From Pseudomonas kribbensis (GTDB lineage: Bacteria; Pseudomonadota; Gammaproteobacteria; Pseudomonadales; Pseudomonadaceae), in assembly GCF_003352185.1 (NCBI RefSeq), contig NZ_CP029608.1, forward strand, positions 1,426,001 through 1,490,000: DNA of 64,000 nt, written 5' to 3'. The position numbers were made by a program, and so were the translations under genes. Below are positions 53,360 to 63,019 of this stretch, piece by piece. The notes beneath the pieces were generated by a model. The model did no database searches and had not been told where the DNA came from. It saw only the letters and a program-made list of their open reading frames with translations. Position 1 is the stretch's first letter. The number at the start of each line of letters is the position of its first letter.

Positions 53360-54070
53360 CTAGTGAGTCGGCCCGAGGAAGGCCAGCCATCGGCGTTCGG
53401 CAAGACGGAACAGGCCGACCAGCGCAAAGGTGATGGTCAGGTAGATCAGCGCGGCGATGCCGAACGACTGGAAGGTCAGGTAGGTCGCCGAGTTGGCGTC
53501 CCGCGCGACTTTCAGGATGTCCGGGATCGTTGCGGTGAACGCCACGGTGGTCGAGTGCAGCATCAGGATCACTTCGTTGCTGTAATACGGCAACGAGCGA
53601 CGCAGCGCCGACGGCATGATCACGTAGGCATACAGCTTCCAGCCGGTCAGGCCGTAGGCCTTGGCCGCTTCGACTTCGCCGTGGTTCATGCTGCGGATCG
53701 CCCCGGCGAAGATCTCCGTGGTGTAGGCGCAGGTGTTGAGGGCGAAGGCGAGGATCGTGCAGTTCATCGCATCGCGAAAGAATGCATCGAGCATCGGCTG
53801 GGCGCGCACGGCGGCCAGGCTGTAGATCCCGGTGTAGCAGATCAGCAGCTGGATATAGAGCGGCGTGCCCCGGAACAGGTAAGTGTAGAACTGCACCGGC
53901 CAGCGAACGTAGAAGTGCGGGGAAACCCGGGCAATCGACAGCGGGATCGACACGATGAAACCGATGAAGATCGACGCACTGAGCAACCACAGGGTCATGG
54001 CCAGCCCGGTGATGTTGTTGCCGTCGGTATAAAGGAAGGGTTTCCAGTATTCCTGCAGGAGTTCGATCAT
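53360..54070 (-). CDS. Amino acid ABC transporter permease (HisM/AotM-like)
   Basis: 236 residues, about five membrane helices and the EAA loop (GEVEAAKAYGLTGWKLYAYV). The N-terminus and FYTYLFRGTPLYIQLLICYT are typical of HisM. It overlaps the previous permease gene by ATGA, so the two are made together to form the membrane pair. Confidence 0.93.
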   Translation of the reverse strand: MIELLQEYWKPFLYTDGNNITGLAMTLWLLSASIFIGFIVSIPLSIARVSPHFYVRWPVQFYTYLFRGTPLYIQLLICYTGIYSLAAVRAQPMLDAFFRDAMNCTILAFALNTCAYTTEIFAGAIRSMNHGEVEAAKAYGLTGWKLYAYVIMPSALRRSLPYYSNEVILMLHSTTVAFTATIPDILKVARDANSATYLTFQSFGIAALIYLTITFALVGLFRLAERRWLAFLGPTH

Positions 54071-54795
54071 CGTACGGCCTCCCGGGCACCGGCGGCGTAG
54101 CGACGTTCGAGCCAGCGCAGGATGACGTTCGAGGCACTGGTGATCAGCAGATAGATCAAGGCGGCGAGTACCAGGAAGTAAAACAGTTGATAGGAGCTTT
54201 TGCCGGCATCCTGGGCGGCCTTGACCAGATCCGCCAGGCCGATGATCGACACCAGCGCGGTGGCCTTGAGCATCACCATCCAGTTGTTGCCGATGCCCGG
54301 CAGGGCGAAGCGCATCATTTGCGGGAACACCACGAAGCGAAAGCGCTGGCCGCGTTTGAGGCCGTAGGCCGTGGCAGCTTCAACCTGACCCCGTGGCACG
54401 GCGAGGATCGCGCCGCGGAAGGTTTCGGTGAAGTACGCGCCATAAATGAAGCCCAGAGTGATCACGCCGGCGGTGAAGGAGTCGATTTCAATGTAATCCC
54501 ACTCCATGACGTCGGTCAGCGCGGTCAGCCAGGTTTGCAGGCTGTAGAAGATCAACAGCATCAGCACCAGGTCCGGCACCCCGCGAATCAGCGTGGTGTA
54601 GAGCTGGGCAGGCAGGCGCAGCAGTTTTGATTTGGACAGTTTGGCACTGGCGCCCAGCAGGCCGAGCAACACGGCCACCAGCAGCGACAACGCCGACAAT
54701 TTGATGGTCATCCAGGTGCCTTCCAACAGCAACGGACCGAAGCCCTTGAGGCTGAAGGCGGAGAGCCCCAGATTTTGTAAGAGGTTTTCGAACAT
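54067..54795 (-). CDS. Amino acid ABC transporter permease (HisQ/AotQ-like)
   Basis: 242 residues. LYTTLIRGVPDLVLMLLIFY and the EAA loop RGQVEAATAYGLKRGQRFRF mark the HisQ type. Partner of the HisM-like gene directly after it. It lies 57 bases downstream of the binding-protein gene. Confidence 0.93.
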   Translation of the reverse strand: MFENLLQNLGLSAFSLKGFGPLLLEGTWMTIKLSALSLLVAVLLGLLGASAKLSKSKLLRLPAQLYTTLIRGVPDLVLMLLIFYSLQTWLTALTDVMEWDYIEIDSFTAGVITLGFIYGAYFTETFRGAILAVPRGQVEAATAYGLKRGQRFRFVVFPQMMRFALPGIGNNWMVMLKATALVSIIGLADLVKAAQDAGKSSYQLFYFLVLAALIYLLITSASNVILRWLERRYAAGAREAVR

Positions 54796-54852
54796 AAATC
54801 AGCAACCTGAGCGGATGAAAAAGGCGCCCATCGAAGGATGGGCGCCGGTGCA

Positions 54853-55635
54853 TTATTTGCCGCTGTACAGATTCAGATCGCCAAAGTGTTTCTTTTGAAT
54901 CTCGGCGTATTTGCCGTCGTCGTGTAACGCTTTGATACCTTTATCTAAAAGCGCCTTCAGCTCTTTGTTACCTTTCTTAATACCGACAGCGGTTTTGGCT
55001 GGCAGCAATTCGCTGTCAACCGGCTTGCTGACTTCGTAGGCGGCACCGTCCGGCGACTTCAAAAAGCCCAGTTCGGCTTGCAGCATGTCCTGGATCGAGG
55101 CGTCGAGGCGGCCGTTTTTCAGGTCGGCGTAGACCTGGTCCTGGTTGGCGTAGGCCTGGATTTTCACCCCGGCCTTCTCCAGCACGGCCTTGGCGTAGGC
55201 TTCCTGGATGGTGCCTTGCTCGTAACCGACGGATTTGCCCTTGAGCGAAGCAACGTCATCGGTCAGGCCGGAACCCTTCTTGAATACGTAGGCCGTCGGG
55301 CCGGAGAACAGCTCGCTGGAGAAGTCGATGGCCTTTTCACGGGCCGGTGTTACCGTCATCGACGAGATCACACCGTCGAACTTATTGGCGTTGAGGCCCG
55401 GAATCATGCCGTCGAAGTCGCTTTCGACCCACTTGCACTTGACCTTCAGCTCGGCGCAGATCGCGTTGCCCAGATCGATGTCAAAGCCCACCAGGCTGCC
55501 GTCGGCCGCTTTCGACTCGAACGGTGCGTAGGAAGGATCGACGCCAAAACGCAGCTCTTTGTATTCCTTGGCCAGCGCGGAGCCGGCGGCCATGCACAAC
55601 GCCAGTGCAGAAAGGGTCAGCAATGCTTTTTTCAT
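54853..55635 (-). CDS. Basic amino acid-binding periplasmic protein (AotJ/ArgT-like)
   Basis: 260 residues. Signal peptide MKKALLTLSALALCMAAGSA LA-type ending ALA|KE. LRFGVDPSYAPFESKAADGS and GFDIDLGNAICAELKVKCKW match the Lys/Arg/ornithine-binding class, including SSMTVTPAREKAIDF. First gene of the operon. Near its 3' end (about 54,900-54,990) codons shift to rare ones, with two TTA Leu codons, unlike its neighbours. Confidence 0.93.
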   Translation of the reverse strand: MKKALLTLSALALCMAAGSALAKEYKELRFGVDPSYAPFESKAADGSLVGFDIDLGNAICAELKVKCKWVESDFDGMIPGLNANKFDGVISSMTVTPAREKAIDFSSELFSGPTAYVFKKGSGLTDDVASLKGKSVGYEQGTIQEAYAKAVLEKAGVKIQAYANQDQVYADLKNGRLDASIQDMLQAELGFLKSPDGAAYEVSKPVDSELLPAKTAVGIKKGNKELKALLDKGIKALHDDGKYAEIQKKHFGDLNLYSGK

Positions 55636-55830
55636 TATTCAATCCCTAAGAACCAATATGAGCGCTTGTGGCGCAGAATTATTGTTACTGGAACGCTTAC
55701 GACTTATAGAAAGTAGCAATTTCCGAACCAGAGTCCCGAACAAGTGTTTTAAAAGGTGTAGGAAGGGAGGGTGCAGCGGGAGGAATGCCCGAAAACGGGC
55801 ACGGAAAATCGGATGCACTGTTTATGAGCA

Positions 55831-55863
55831 TGATCGTTCCCACGCTCTGCGTGGGAGTGATCA
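55831..55863. repeat. REP-like palindrome, TGATCGTTCCC family
   Basis: TGATCGTTCCCACGC-TCT-GCGTGGGAGTGATCA with two G-T wobbles. It lies just after the ligase gene stop on the transcribed strand and before the transporter operon, so it may also stop transcription. Confidence 0.75.
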
Positions 55864-55885
55864 GATTGAGCATCGGGAGGAGGGA

Positions 55886-57571
55886 TCAGACCAGCAGATT
55901 TTGCAAGGTCGCCAGGTTGTCGGCTTCTTCCACAGTCTTGTCCTGGCGCCAGCGCAGCATGCGCGGGAAGCGCACGGCGATGCCGCTCTTGTGCCGGCGC
56001 GACAGGGCGATGCCTTCGAAACCCAGTTCGAACACCAGGCTCGGTGTCACGCTGCTGACCGGGCCGAATTTTTCCACGGTGGTCTTGCGCACAATGCTGT
56101 CGACCTCGCGCATTTCCTCGTCGGTCAGGCCGGAATAGGCCTTGGCGAATGGCACCAGGGCGCGGGCGCTGGAACCGGGCGGCCCGTCCCACACCGCAAA
56201 CGTGTAATCGCTGTAGAGGCTGGCACGCCGGCCATGGCCGCGCTGGGCGTAAATCAGCACGGCGTCGACACTGAACGGGTCGACTTTCCATTTCCACCAG
56301 ACGCCCATGTCCTTGGTGCGCCCGACGCCGTACATCGCGTCGCGGGCCTTGAGCATCATGCCTTCGACCCCCAGTCGCCGGGAGGCTTCGCGCTGCCGGG
56401 CGAGGTCGAACCAGTCGCTGCCGGTCAGCACGGGGGAGGGCAGCAGCACCGGGTTGTTGCACCGGGCGATGACCTGTTCCAGTTGTTCTCGCCGTTTGAT
56501 CTGCGGCTGGTTGCGCCAGTCTTCGCCCTGCCATTCCAAAAGGTCGTAGGCGAGGACCACCACCGGTACGTCTTCGAGGATCTTCCTGTCCAGGGTCTTG
56601 CGACCGATCCGTTGCTGGAGCAGGGCGAAAGGTTGCACCGCCGGTGGCGCCGTCGAATCAGGATCAAAGGCTTCGGCGTCAGGCCGGGTGTTTTTCCAGA
56701 CCACGATTTCGCCGTCGATCACCGTGCCGTCAGGCAAGCCTTCAACCAGCGAATCGAGTTCGGGAAAACGTTCGGTCACCAGTTCCTCGCCACGGGACCA
56801 GATCCATAGTCGCCCGTCGCGCTTGACCACTTGGGCGCGAATGCCGTCCCACTTCCACTCCACCTGCCAGTTGCTGGCCGGGCCGAGCAAGTCTTCGAAC
56901 TGCTCGACCGGTTGCGACAGGCCGTGGGCGAGAAAGAACGGATACGGCTGGCCGCCGCGCTGGGCGTGTTCGTCGCTGGACTCGGGGGCGATCAGTTTCA
57001 GGTAGCTGGCGGCGTCCGGCCGGTTGGACAAGTCGGTGTAACCCACCAGCCGTTGCGCCACGCGTTTGCTGTCCAGCCCGGCCATCGAGGCCAGGGCACG
57101 GGTCACCAGCAATTTGGACACACCGACGCGGAAACTGCCGGTGATCAGTTTGATGCACAGCATCAGGCTCGGCCGGTCCAGTTGCGCCCACAGCGCCGGC
57201 AACTGACGAGCGAGGTATTCCGGGGTTTCACCGCGCAGCGGCAACAGCTTGTGCTCGATCCATTCGGCGAGGCCGGCTTCGGAGGTGTGCGGGTTTTCCG
57301 GGAGTACCAGCGAAATGGTTTCCGCCAGATCGCCGACCGCCTGATAGCTTTCCTCGAACAGCCATGGCGTGAGTCCGGACACTTCGACGGCGAGTTCGCG
57401 CAGGATCCGTACCGGCACCAGTTGTCGTGGCCGTCCGCCGGACAGAAAGTACACCGCCCACGCGGCATCTTGCGGTTCCGCCTGGGCGAAGTAGGCCTGC
57501 ATGGCTGCGAGTTTCGCGTTGCTGGAGGTGGTGGCGTCGAGTTCGGCGTACAACCCGGCGAAGTCTTTCAT
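55886..57571 (-). CDS. ATP-dependent DNA ligase, ligase-associated repair cluster
   Basis: 561 residues. Catalytic Lys in EWKWDGIR (Lys 240), with motifs DGEIVVWK, EGMMLKARDAMYGVGRTK and WWKWKVD. N-terminal DNA-binding domain, adenylylation domain, OB-fold. It seals nicks with ATP, separate from the essential NAD ligase. ATGA overlap with the exonuclease gene before it. Confidence 0.95.
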   Translation of the reverse strand: MKDFAGLYAELDATTSSNAKLAAMQAYFAQAEPQDAAWAVYFLSGGRPRQLVPVRILRELAVEVSGLTPWLFEESYQAVGDLAETISLVLPENPHTSEAGLAEWIEHKLLPLRGETPEYLARQLPALWAQLDRPSLMLCIKLITGSFRVGVSKLLVTRALASMAGLDSKRVAQRLVGYTDLSNRPDAASYLKLIAPESSDEHAQRGGQPYPFFLAHGLSQPVEQFEDLLGPASNWQVEWKWDGIRAQVVKRDGRLWIWSRGEELVTERFPELDSLVEGLPDGTVIDGEIVVWKNTRPDAEAFDPDSTAPPAVQPFALLQQRIGRKTLDRKILEDVPVVVLAYDLLEWQGEDWRNQPQIKRREQLEQVIARCNNPVLLPSPVLTGSDWFDLARQREASRRLGVEGMMLKARDAMYGVGRTKDMGVWWKWKVDPFSVDAVLIYAQRGHGRRASLYSDYTFAVWDGPPGSSARALVPFAKAYSGLTDEEMREVDSIVRKTTVEKFGPVSSVTPSLVFELGFEGIALSRRHKSGIAVRFPRMLRWRQDKTVEEADNLATLQNLLV

Positions 57572-58602
57572 GGTTGCACCTCGGCAACGGTGGGTTCGAC
57601 GGCGAGGTTGTCCTGTTCATCATCGCCGTATTCGGTGTTGAAGCCTTGGGCATCCAGCCCTTTTTCGCGCAGGTGGCGGACCAGCACACCAATCGAGCCG
57701 TGGGTGACCATCACCCGCTCGGCACCGGTCTGTTCGATGGCCCACAACAGGCCGGGCCAGTCGGCGTGATCGGAAAGCACGAAACCGCGATCCACGCCGC
57801 GCCGCCGACGGGTGCCACGCAAGCGCATCCAGCCGCTGGCGAAGCTGTCGCTGTAGTCGCCGAAACGCCGCATCCAGCTGCTGCCGCCGGCCGAAGGCGG
57901 GGCGATGACCAGCGCCTGACGCATCAGCGGATCGTTTTTCTTCACGTCGCCGGCGTAGATCGTCGACGGTAGATACACCCCGGCCTCGCGGTAGACCCGG
58001 TTCAGCGGTTCCACCGCGCCGTGGCTGAGGATCGGGCCGAGGGTTTCGTCGATGCCGTGGAGGATGCGCTGGGCCTTGCCGAAGGAATAGCAGAACAGCA
58101 CGCTGGTTTTGCCGGCTTCGATATTGGCCTGCCACCACTGATTGATCTCGCCAAACACCTGCGCCTGCGGCTGCCAGCGGTAGATCGGCAGGCCGAAGGT
58201 CGATTCGGTGATGAAGGTGTGGCAGCGCACCGGTTCGAAGGGCGCACAGGTGCCGTCGGGTTCGATCTTGTAGTCGCCGGAAGCGACCCAGACTTCGCCG
58301 CCATATTCGAGCCGTACCTGAGCCGAGCCCAGAACGTGTCCGGCAGGGTGAAAACTCAAGGTGACGCCGTGGTGGGTCAGGCGCCGGCCGTACTCAAGTG
58401 ATTGCAGGTTGATGTCCTGACCGAGACGCGCACGCAGAATGCCTTCGCCGGCGCTGGCCGCCAGATAATGCGCGTTGCCGGTGCGGGCGTGATCGCCGTG
58501 GGCATGGGTGATCACCGCGCGCTCGACCGGGCGCCACGGATCGATATAGAAGTCCCCGGCGGGGCAGTACAGGCCTTCGGGGCGGGCGATAACAAGGTCC
58601 AT
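57568..58602 (-). CDS. Ligase-associated MBL-fold exonuclease
   Basis: 344 residues. Metallo-beta-lactamase motif HAHGDH (residues 33-38) and beta-CASP-type features (ITESTFGLPIYRW, GFVLSDHADWPGL). It belongs to the SNM1-like repair nucleases always found beside the ATP ligase. First gene of this half-operon; its stop overlaps the ligase start. Confidence 0.92.
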   Translation of the reverse strand: MDLVIARPEGLYCPAGDFYIDPWRPVERAVITHAHGDHARTGNAHYLAASAGEGILRARLGQDINLQSLEYGRRLTHHGVTLSFHPAGHVLGSAQVRLEYGGEVWVASGDYKIEPDGTCAPFEPVRCHTFITESTFGLPIYRWQPQAQVFGEINQWWQANIEAGKTSVLFCYSFGKAQRILHGIDETLGPILSHGAVEPLNRVYREAGVYLPSTIYAGDVKKNDPLMRQALVIAPPSAGGSSWMRRFGDYSDSFASGWMRLRGTRRRRGVDRGFVLSDHADWPGLLWAIEQTGAERVMVTHGSIGVLVRHLREKGLDAQGFNTEYGDDEQDNLAVEPTVAEVQP

Positions 58603-58685
58603 GGCGTTACCGGAATGGAGGGACTTGTTAGCTATGAGGTTTGGGCGAAGTCAGAAGTTCGATTGATTTTGCGGGTCATGCAAAA

Positions 58686-58718
58686 CCCGTGTGGGAGCCG
58701 GGCTGGCTCCCACACGGG
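58686..58718. repeat. REP-type perfect palindrome
   Basis: CCCGTGTGGGAGCC-GGGCT-GGCTCCCACACGGG, 14-bp perfect arms, between the exonuclease and acylase genes. Confidence 0.88.
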
Positions 58719-58726
58719 GATCGCAT

Positions 58727-61177
58727 TTACTTGCCGGGAGTCAGCGTCAACCGCGTCTTCCCATACACCCGCTCAAAGTTCTGCGGCTGCATCGGCAAGC
58801 CGATGTACTGGCCCTTGAGCCACGGATCGATTCCGTTGAGGTAGTTCGGACTGGCCGGGTTACCCGATTGCCCCGTGCCGTTCTGGCCCATCAGCGGTTC
58901 ACTCTGGCTGAAGTCGACGATGAAACGCATCGACGGCGCACGGGTGGTGTTGAAGTCCTGCCCCCAGGCAAATGCCGCGGTGTTCAGGGTGGTGTGGTCG
59001 CCTCCCGCTGCGATTGGACCGCGAACGGTCTGGCCGTTGGCATTTTTCCATTCGTAGCGGTGCAGTTTGCCCCACTGCCAGGCTTTGCGGTCGCCACCCA
59101 GTTGACTGTCGCCGGCGCTGATCGCCGCCGCCAGACTGCGGGCGAGGATCGTCGGCTTGTCTTCTTTCTGCGGCGTGCGGGCGTCGTCCCAGAACGGACT
59201 GTCCTCGCGGCCCAGCAAGTGATCGGCCTGCGCCGAGTAGGACAAGTCGCCGTTGGCGATAAACGCTTTCCACGCCGGGCTGTTCTGCGGGCCGAGTTCG
59301 TCGAGGAAAATCTGCTTCATGCTTTCCTGCAGGAACAACTCGTAGATCGCCGCGTCGGCCGAAGTCGGGCTGAGCTTGCCGTCGAATGCCATCAGTCGGG
59401 TGTAGGCTTCGCGGGCCTTGCTGCGGTCGGCTTCCGGCAGAGCGTCGATCGCCTGTTTCAGCGGCTGCGCCATGCCCGGGGCTTCGAACATTTTCTTCAG
59501 CTTGGCGGCGAAGGTGGTGGTCTGGTCGTACTGCATGGCGATCATGCTGCGGCCGTCCTGTTTACCGCTGCCGGCCAGTTCCGCGAGGCGCTCGCCACGC
59601 TCCGGCGCGGCCCAGGAATTGGACAGTTGCATACCGTAGCCGTGAGGAATGACGCGCTGGTTGGCGGTGCCGAGCCAGCCTTGCGCCGGATCCTGATCGT
59701 ACGGGTGCAGCATCGGGTCGGCGTAACCGTCCCAGTCGTAGCGACCGTCCCAGCCCGGCGACGGCAACAGGCCTTCGCCTTCGCGGCGGTTCGGGAAACG
59801 CCCGGTGACTTGCCAGCCGATGTTGCTGGCGTCGGCAAACACTAGGTTCAGCGCGATGGCACGGATTTCCCGGCTGGCGTCCGAAGCGCGTTCAGCGGTT
59901 TGCGCGCGGCTCAGATCGAAAAACGCATCGAGGGATTTGTCGTCGGTGAAGCTCGGCGTCTGCAAGGCCAGGCCGAAACCTGCGCCTTGAGCAGCGGCCT
60001 GGGAACTGTTGAGCAGCGCGCCGTGGCGGGTTTCGTACACCGCTTCGCGAATCGGCCGCTGGCCTTTGACGAAATAGGTTTCGTTGCGCACGCCCAGTGG
60101 CTGCCATTTGCCGTTGACCTCGTAGGTCAGGCTGCTGCCCTGGCGTCGGATTTTTTCCAGGAACAGGTCCTGGTTGTCACCGAAGACGCTGGTCGCGCTC
60201 CACGCCACTTTGCCGTTGAAACCACCGAGCACCATTGGCAGACCGGCCACGGTCACGCCGGCGGCCTGGTATTTCGGTGCGTGAATCTGCACGAAACTCC
60301 ACAGCGACGGCGCGGCCAGCGGGCCATGACTGTCGCTGGCCAGCAGGCTCTTGCCGCTGCGGCTGCGTTGCGGGGCAATCGCCCAGTTGTTCGAAGTGCT
60401 GGCGCCGAGCAGGTTCATCGCCGCCAGTTGTTCGCTGGCGTTGCTCAGCTCGCTCAAGCCGGGAATCTGCCCGTTGAGCTTGATGCCTTGCAGCTTGTCG
60501 GCTTCGGCCACCGGCAGGTTTTCGTCGGGGGCGGAAGGGGTCAGCCAGGCGAGCTTGTCGGTGGTGACAGTCTGCGCCAGCACCAGCGAAGCGATTTCTT
60601 CCGGCAGGTTGGCCGACTGGCTGAAGTTCAGCAGGCAGAAAATCAGCGCCGAGTCCTCAGGTTTCCAGTATTCAGGCTTGTAGCCGCTGGAGGCCAGATC
60701 CCCCGGCAACTTGTCGGCGTAGCGGAACAGGTAGGCGTTGACGCCCCGGGCATAGACTTCGAAGAAGCGCTTGAGCCGTGGCGACGACGCCTTGTACAGC
60801 TCGCCGGCGCTTTTCTTCAGGTTGACGGCGCGCATGTAGCGGTCGGCGTCGAGCATCGACGCCCCGGACATTTCCGCCAGACGCCCCTGGGCCAGCAGGC
60901 GCAGGGTGACCATCTGATTGATGCGGTCGCTGGCGTGCACATAACCGAGGGCGAACAAGGCGTCGTGGAAGCTGTTGCTTTCGATCAGCGGCATGCCCAT
61001 GGCATTGCGGCGTACCGAAACGTTCTGCGCCAGGCCCTTGAGCGGCTGTACACCGGAGGTCGGCGGGAGGGAGTCCTGAGCGTTCCAGGTCTGGCAACCG
61101 GAGAGGCTCAAGACACCGGTCACTGCTGCGGCAACGCCGAACCGGGGAAGAAAATGTGAAAGGGCTGGCGAGGCCAT
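58727..61177 (-). CDS. Penicillin acylase-family Ntn hydrolase lipoprotein
   Basis: 816 residues. A lipoprotein signal (lipobox LSLSGC, Cys 28) is followed by the alpha-subunit region and the self-cleavage point [12 protein letters not shown], where Ser 262 becomes the N-terminal nucleophile of the beta chain. [20 protein letters not shown] and the C-terminal [15 protein letters not shown] fit the family. Such acylases may cleave N-acyl-homoserine lactones or lipopeptides; substrate cannot be told. Membrane-anchored in the periplasm. Confidence 0.9.
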   Translation of the reverse strand: MASPALSHFLPRFGVAAAVTGVLSLSGCQTWNAQDSLPPTSGVQPLKGLAQNVSVRRNAMGMPLIESNSFHDALFALGYVHASDRINQMVTLRLLAQGRLAEMSGASMLDADRYMRAVNLKKSAGELYKASSPRLKRFFEVYARGVNAYLFRYADKLPGDLASSGYKPEYWKPEDSALIFCLLNFSQSANLPEEIASLVLAQTVTTDKLAWLTPSAPDENLPVAEADKLQGIKLNGQIPGLSELSNASEQLAAMNLLGASTSNNWAIAPQRSRSGKSLLASDSHGPLAAPSLWSFVQIHAPKYQAAGVTVAGLPMVLGGFNGKVAWSATSVFGDNQDLFLEKIRRQGSSLTYEVNGKWQPLGVRNETYFVKGQRPIREAVYETRHGALLNSSQAAAQGAGFGLALQTPSFTDDKSLDAFFDLSRAQTAERASDASREIRAIALNLVFADASNIGWQVTGRFPNRREGEGLLPSPGWDGRYDWDGYADPMLHPYDQDPAQGWLGTANQRVIPHGYGMQLSNSWAAPERGERLAELAGSGKQDGRSMIAMQYDQTTTFAAKLKKMFEAPGMAQPLKQAIDALPEADRSKAREAYTRLMAFDGKLSPTSADAAIYELFLQESMKQIFLDELGPQNSPAWKAFIANGDLSYSAQADHLLGREDSPFWDDARTPQKEDKPTILARSLAAAISAGDSQLGGDRKAWQWGKLHRYEWKNANGQTVRGPIAAGGDHTTLNTAAFAWGQDFNTTRAPSMRFIVDFSQSEPLMGQNGTGQSGNPASPNYLNGIDPWLKGQYIGLPMQPQNFERVYGKTRLTLTPGK

Positions 61178-61282
61178 GGCAAAGCTCCTGCGGGGGTGTA
61201 GAGGCTGGGGGCGCAATAAAGCCGCTACGTTAGTGAGCAGGAGGGGGCCGCGCAAGCGGGGCAAGCGGTTATTTCTTCCCGT

Positions 61283-61310
61283 TGATCGTTCCCGCGAACG
61301 GGAACGATCA
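61283..61310. repeat. REP-like palindrome, TGATCGTTCCC family
   Basis: TGATCGTTCCCG-CGAA-CGGGAACGATCA, perfect 12-bp arms, next to the glutathione transferase stop. Shares its outer arm with the palindrome at 55,831. Confidence 0.85.
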
Positions 61311-61321
61311 GGCCGGGTCAC

Positions 61322-61966
61322 TCAAGCCTTCGGCGGATTGATCTTCTGCACCAGCGCGTAGGCCTTCACGGTCGCCGGGCGATCCTTGATGTGGTTGAAC
61401 CAGCGCAGCACGTTCGGGAAGTCTTCGAGGTTCTGGCTCTGCCATTTGTGCGAGACGATCCACGGGTAGATCGCCATGTCGGCGATGCTGTATTCGCTGC
61501 CGGCAACGAACTCATGGTTGGCCAGTTGCTTGTCCAGCACCCCGTACAAACGTGCGGTTTCATCGATGTAGCGCTTGATCGCGTAGGGGATTTTTTCCGG
61601 GGCGAACTGGCTGAAGTGATGGTTCTGCCCGGCCATCGGCCCCAGCCCGCCCATCTGCCAGAACAGCCATTGCAGCGCCACCTGACGGCCACGCAGATCC
61701 TTGGGCAGGAACTTCCCGGTCTTTTCCGCGAGGTACAGCAGGATGGCGCCGGACTCGAACAGCGACAACGGTTCGCCGCCATCGGCCGGCTCATGATCGA
61801 CGATGGCCGGAATGCGATTGTTCGGCGCGATCTTCAGGAAGTGCGGCTGGAACTGCTCGCCCTGGCTGATGTTGATCGGGTGCACGTTGTAGCGCAGGCC
61901 GGCCTCTTCGAGGAACAGGGAAATCTTGTGGCCGTTGGGCGTGGTCCAGTAATACAGGTCGATCAT
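61322..61966 (-). CDS. Glutathione S-transferase, YfcG/Nu class
   Basis: 214 residues. MIDLYYWTTPNGHKISLFLE (Thr in the TPNG turn binds glutathione), NISQGEQF, PNNRIPAIVD, the SLFESGAILLYLAEKTG motif, and GGLGPMAGQNHHFSQFAPE are the YfcG marks. Has disulfide reductase activity in E. coli relatives. Start at MIDLYYW; four codons upstream is another ATG with less fit. Confidence 0.9.
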   Translation of the reverse strand: MIDLYYWTTPNGHKISLFLEEAGLRYNVHPINISQGEQFQPHFLKIAPNNRIPAIVDHEPADGGEPLSLFESGAILLYLAEKTGKFLPKDLRGRQVALQWLFWQMGGLGPMAGQNHHFSQFAPEKIPYAIKRYIDETARLYGVLDKQLANHEFVAGSEYSIADMAIYPWIVSHKWQSQNLEDFPNVLRWFNHIKDRPATVKAYALVQKINPPKA

Positions 61967-62104
61967 GGAAAGCTCCAAATCAGGAAGGGTACGGACAGCA
62001 AACGCCGGCTTCAGGTTGTCCTGTGTGCGTTCGATAGCTTGCTTAGTGACAGGAGGTGATGCTCAAGTACGGGAAATTCAATGACCCGCGTGAGAAAAAT
62101 CGCC

Positions 62105-62668
62105 ATGGAGCTTCAGGCCAACGCTGCACTGATTATCATCGACCAGCAAAAGGGCATTCTGGAGCCGCGTCTGGGGCGGCGGAATAATCCGTTGGCCGAA
62201 CAACGGATCCTCGATCTGCTGGACTTTTGGCGGCGCAGCGGGCGGCCGGTGACTCACGTGCAGCACCTGTCGCGCTCGCCGGATTCGGTGTTCTGGCCAG
62301 AACAGTCCGGGGTGGAATTTCAGGACAGGTTTCTGCCGCAGGATGGCGAGTGGCTGATCCAGAAACAGGTGCCGGATGCGTTTTGTGCGACGGGGCTTGA
62401 AGTGAAATTGCGTGACGCGGGGATCGGACAATTGGTCATCGTCGGTGTGGCGACCAACAACTCGGTGGAGTCCACGGCGCGCACGGCGGGCAATCTGGGG
62501 TTCGAGACGTGGGTGGCGGAGGATGCGTGCTTTACCTTCGACAAGGCCGATTATTTCGGCACGCCGCGTTCGGCTGAAGAGGTGCATGCCATGTCGCTGG
62601 GGAATCTGCATGGGGAGTATGCGACGGTGGTCAGCAGCGCTGAAATTCTTGCGGAAGTCTTATACTGA
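62105..62668 (+). CDS. Isochorismatase-fold hydrolase with Ser at the Cys position
   Basis: 187 residues. The fold is clear: ALIIIDQQKGIL (Asp 13), Lys in LIQKQVPDAF (Lys 88), then VGVATNNSVESTARTAGNLG where the nucleophile Cys of the family (TNxCV) is Ser 120. DACFTFDKADYFGTPRSAEE follows, a marker of this subgroup. Ser may be functional or the protein may bind without hydrolysis. Alternative start eight codons upstream (62081); neither has a strong ribosome site. Confidence 0.82.
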   Translation: MELQANAALIIIDQQKGILEPRLGRRNNPLAEQRILDLLDFWRRSGRPVTHVQHLSRSPDSVFWPEQSGVEFQDRFLPQDGEWLIQKQVPDAFCATGLEVKLRDAGIGQLVIVGVATNNSVESTARTAGNLGFETWVAEDACFTFDKADYFGTPRSAEEVHAMSLGNLHGEYATVVSSAEILAEVLY

Positions 62669-62688
62669 TCGGGGGAAGTTGCTGGCCT

Positions 62689-62771
62689 CATCGCTGGCAA
62701 GCCAGCTCCCACATTTGACCGAGTTGCTCCTGGCGGAACGCGATCCCTGTGGGAGCGAGCTTGCTCGCGAT
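62689..62771. repeat. REP pair (REPIN-like)
   Basis: Inverted REP units at 62689-62713 (ATCGCTGGCAAGCCAGCTCC) and 62748-62771 (TGTGGGAGCGAGCTTGCTCG); the halves are of two REP subtypes. Confidence 0.85.
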
Positions 62772-62778
62772 TGGCGGT

Positions 62779-62809
62779 GTATCAGGCGAAGAAAGTCTTC
62801 GCCTGATAC
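62779..62809. other. Perfect 14-bp hairpin at SEC-C gene end
   Basis: GTATCAGGCGAAGA-AAG-TCTTCGCCTGATAC, one base past the SEC-C gene stop. No T-run follows on the minus strand, so it may be a processing or weak terminator structure. Confidence 0.6.
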
Positions 62810-62810
62810 A

Positions 62811-63014
62811 TCAAGCGCCGTGGCACTTCTTGAACTTCTTGCCGTTGCCGCACGGGCAAGGGTCGTTGCGGCCGACGTCTTTCAGGGCGTTGCGCACCGG
62901 CTCCTGGTGGGCGTGGCCGCAGTTCGGGCCGTGGACATGGCCATGGTCGTGATCATGGTGATGGTCATGATCGTGGTTGCAGTCTGGGCCATGGACATGA
63001 GGTTGCTGGGTCAT
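62811..63014 (-). CDS. His-rich SEC-C zinc-binding protein
   Basis: 67 residues. His/Asp-rich start ([20 protein letters not shown]) then SEC-C domain [18 protein letters not shown] with the zinc ligands (Cys-x-Cys ... Cys-His). Probably binds several metal ions; possible zinc store or ribosome-associated factor like SecA's C-terminus. Another SEC-C gene lies 0.5 kb away. Confidence 0.85.
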   Translation of the reverse strand: MTQQPHVHGPDCNHDHDHHHDHDHGHVHGPNCGHAHQEPVRNALKDVGRNDPCPCGNGKKFKKCHGA

Positions 63015-63019
63015 CGGGG

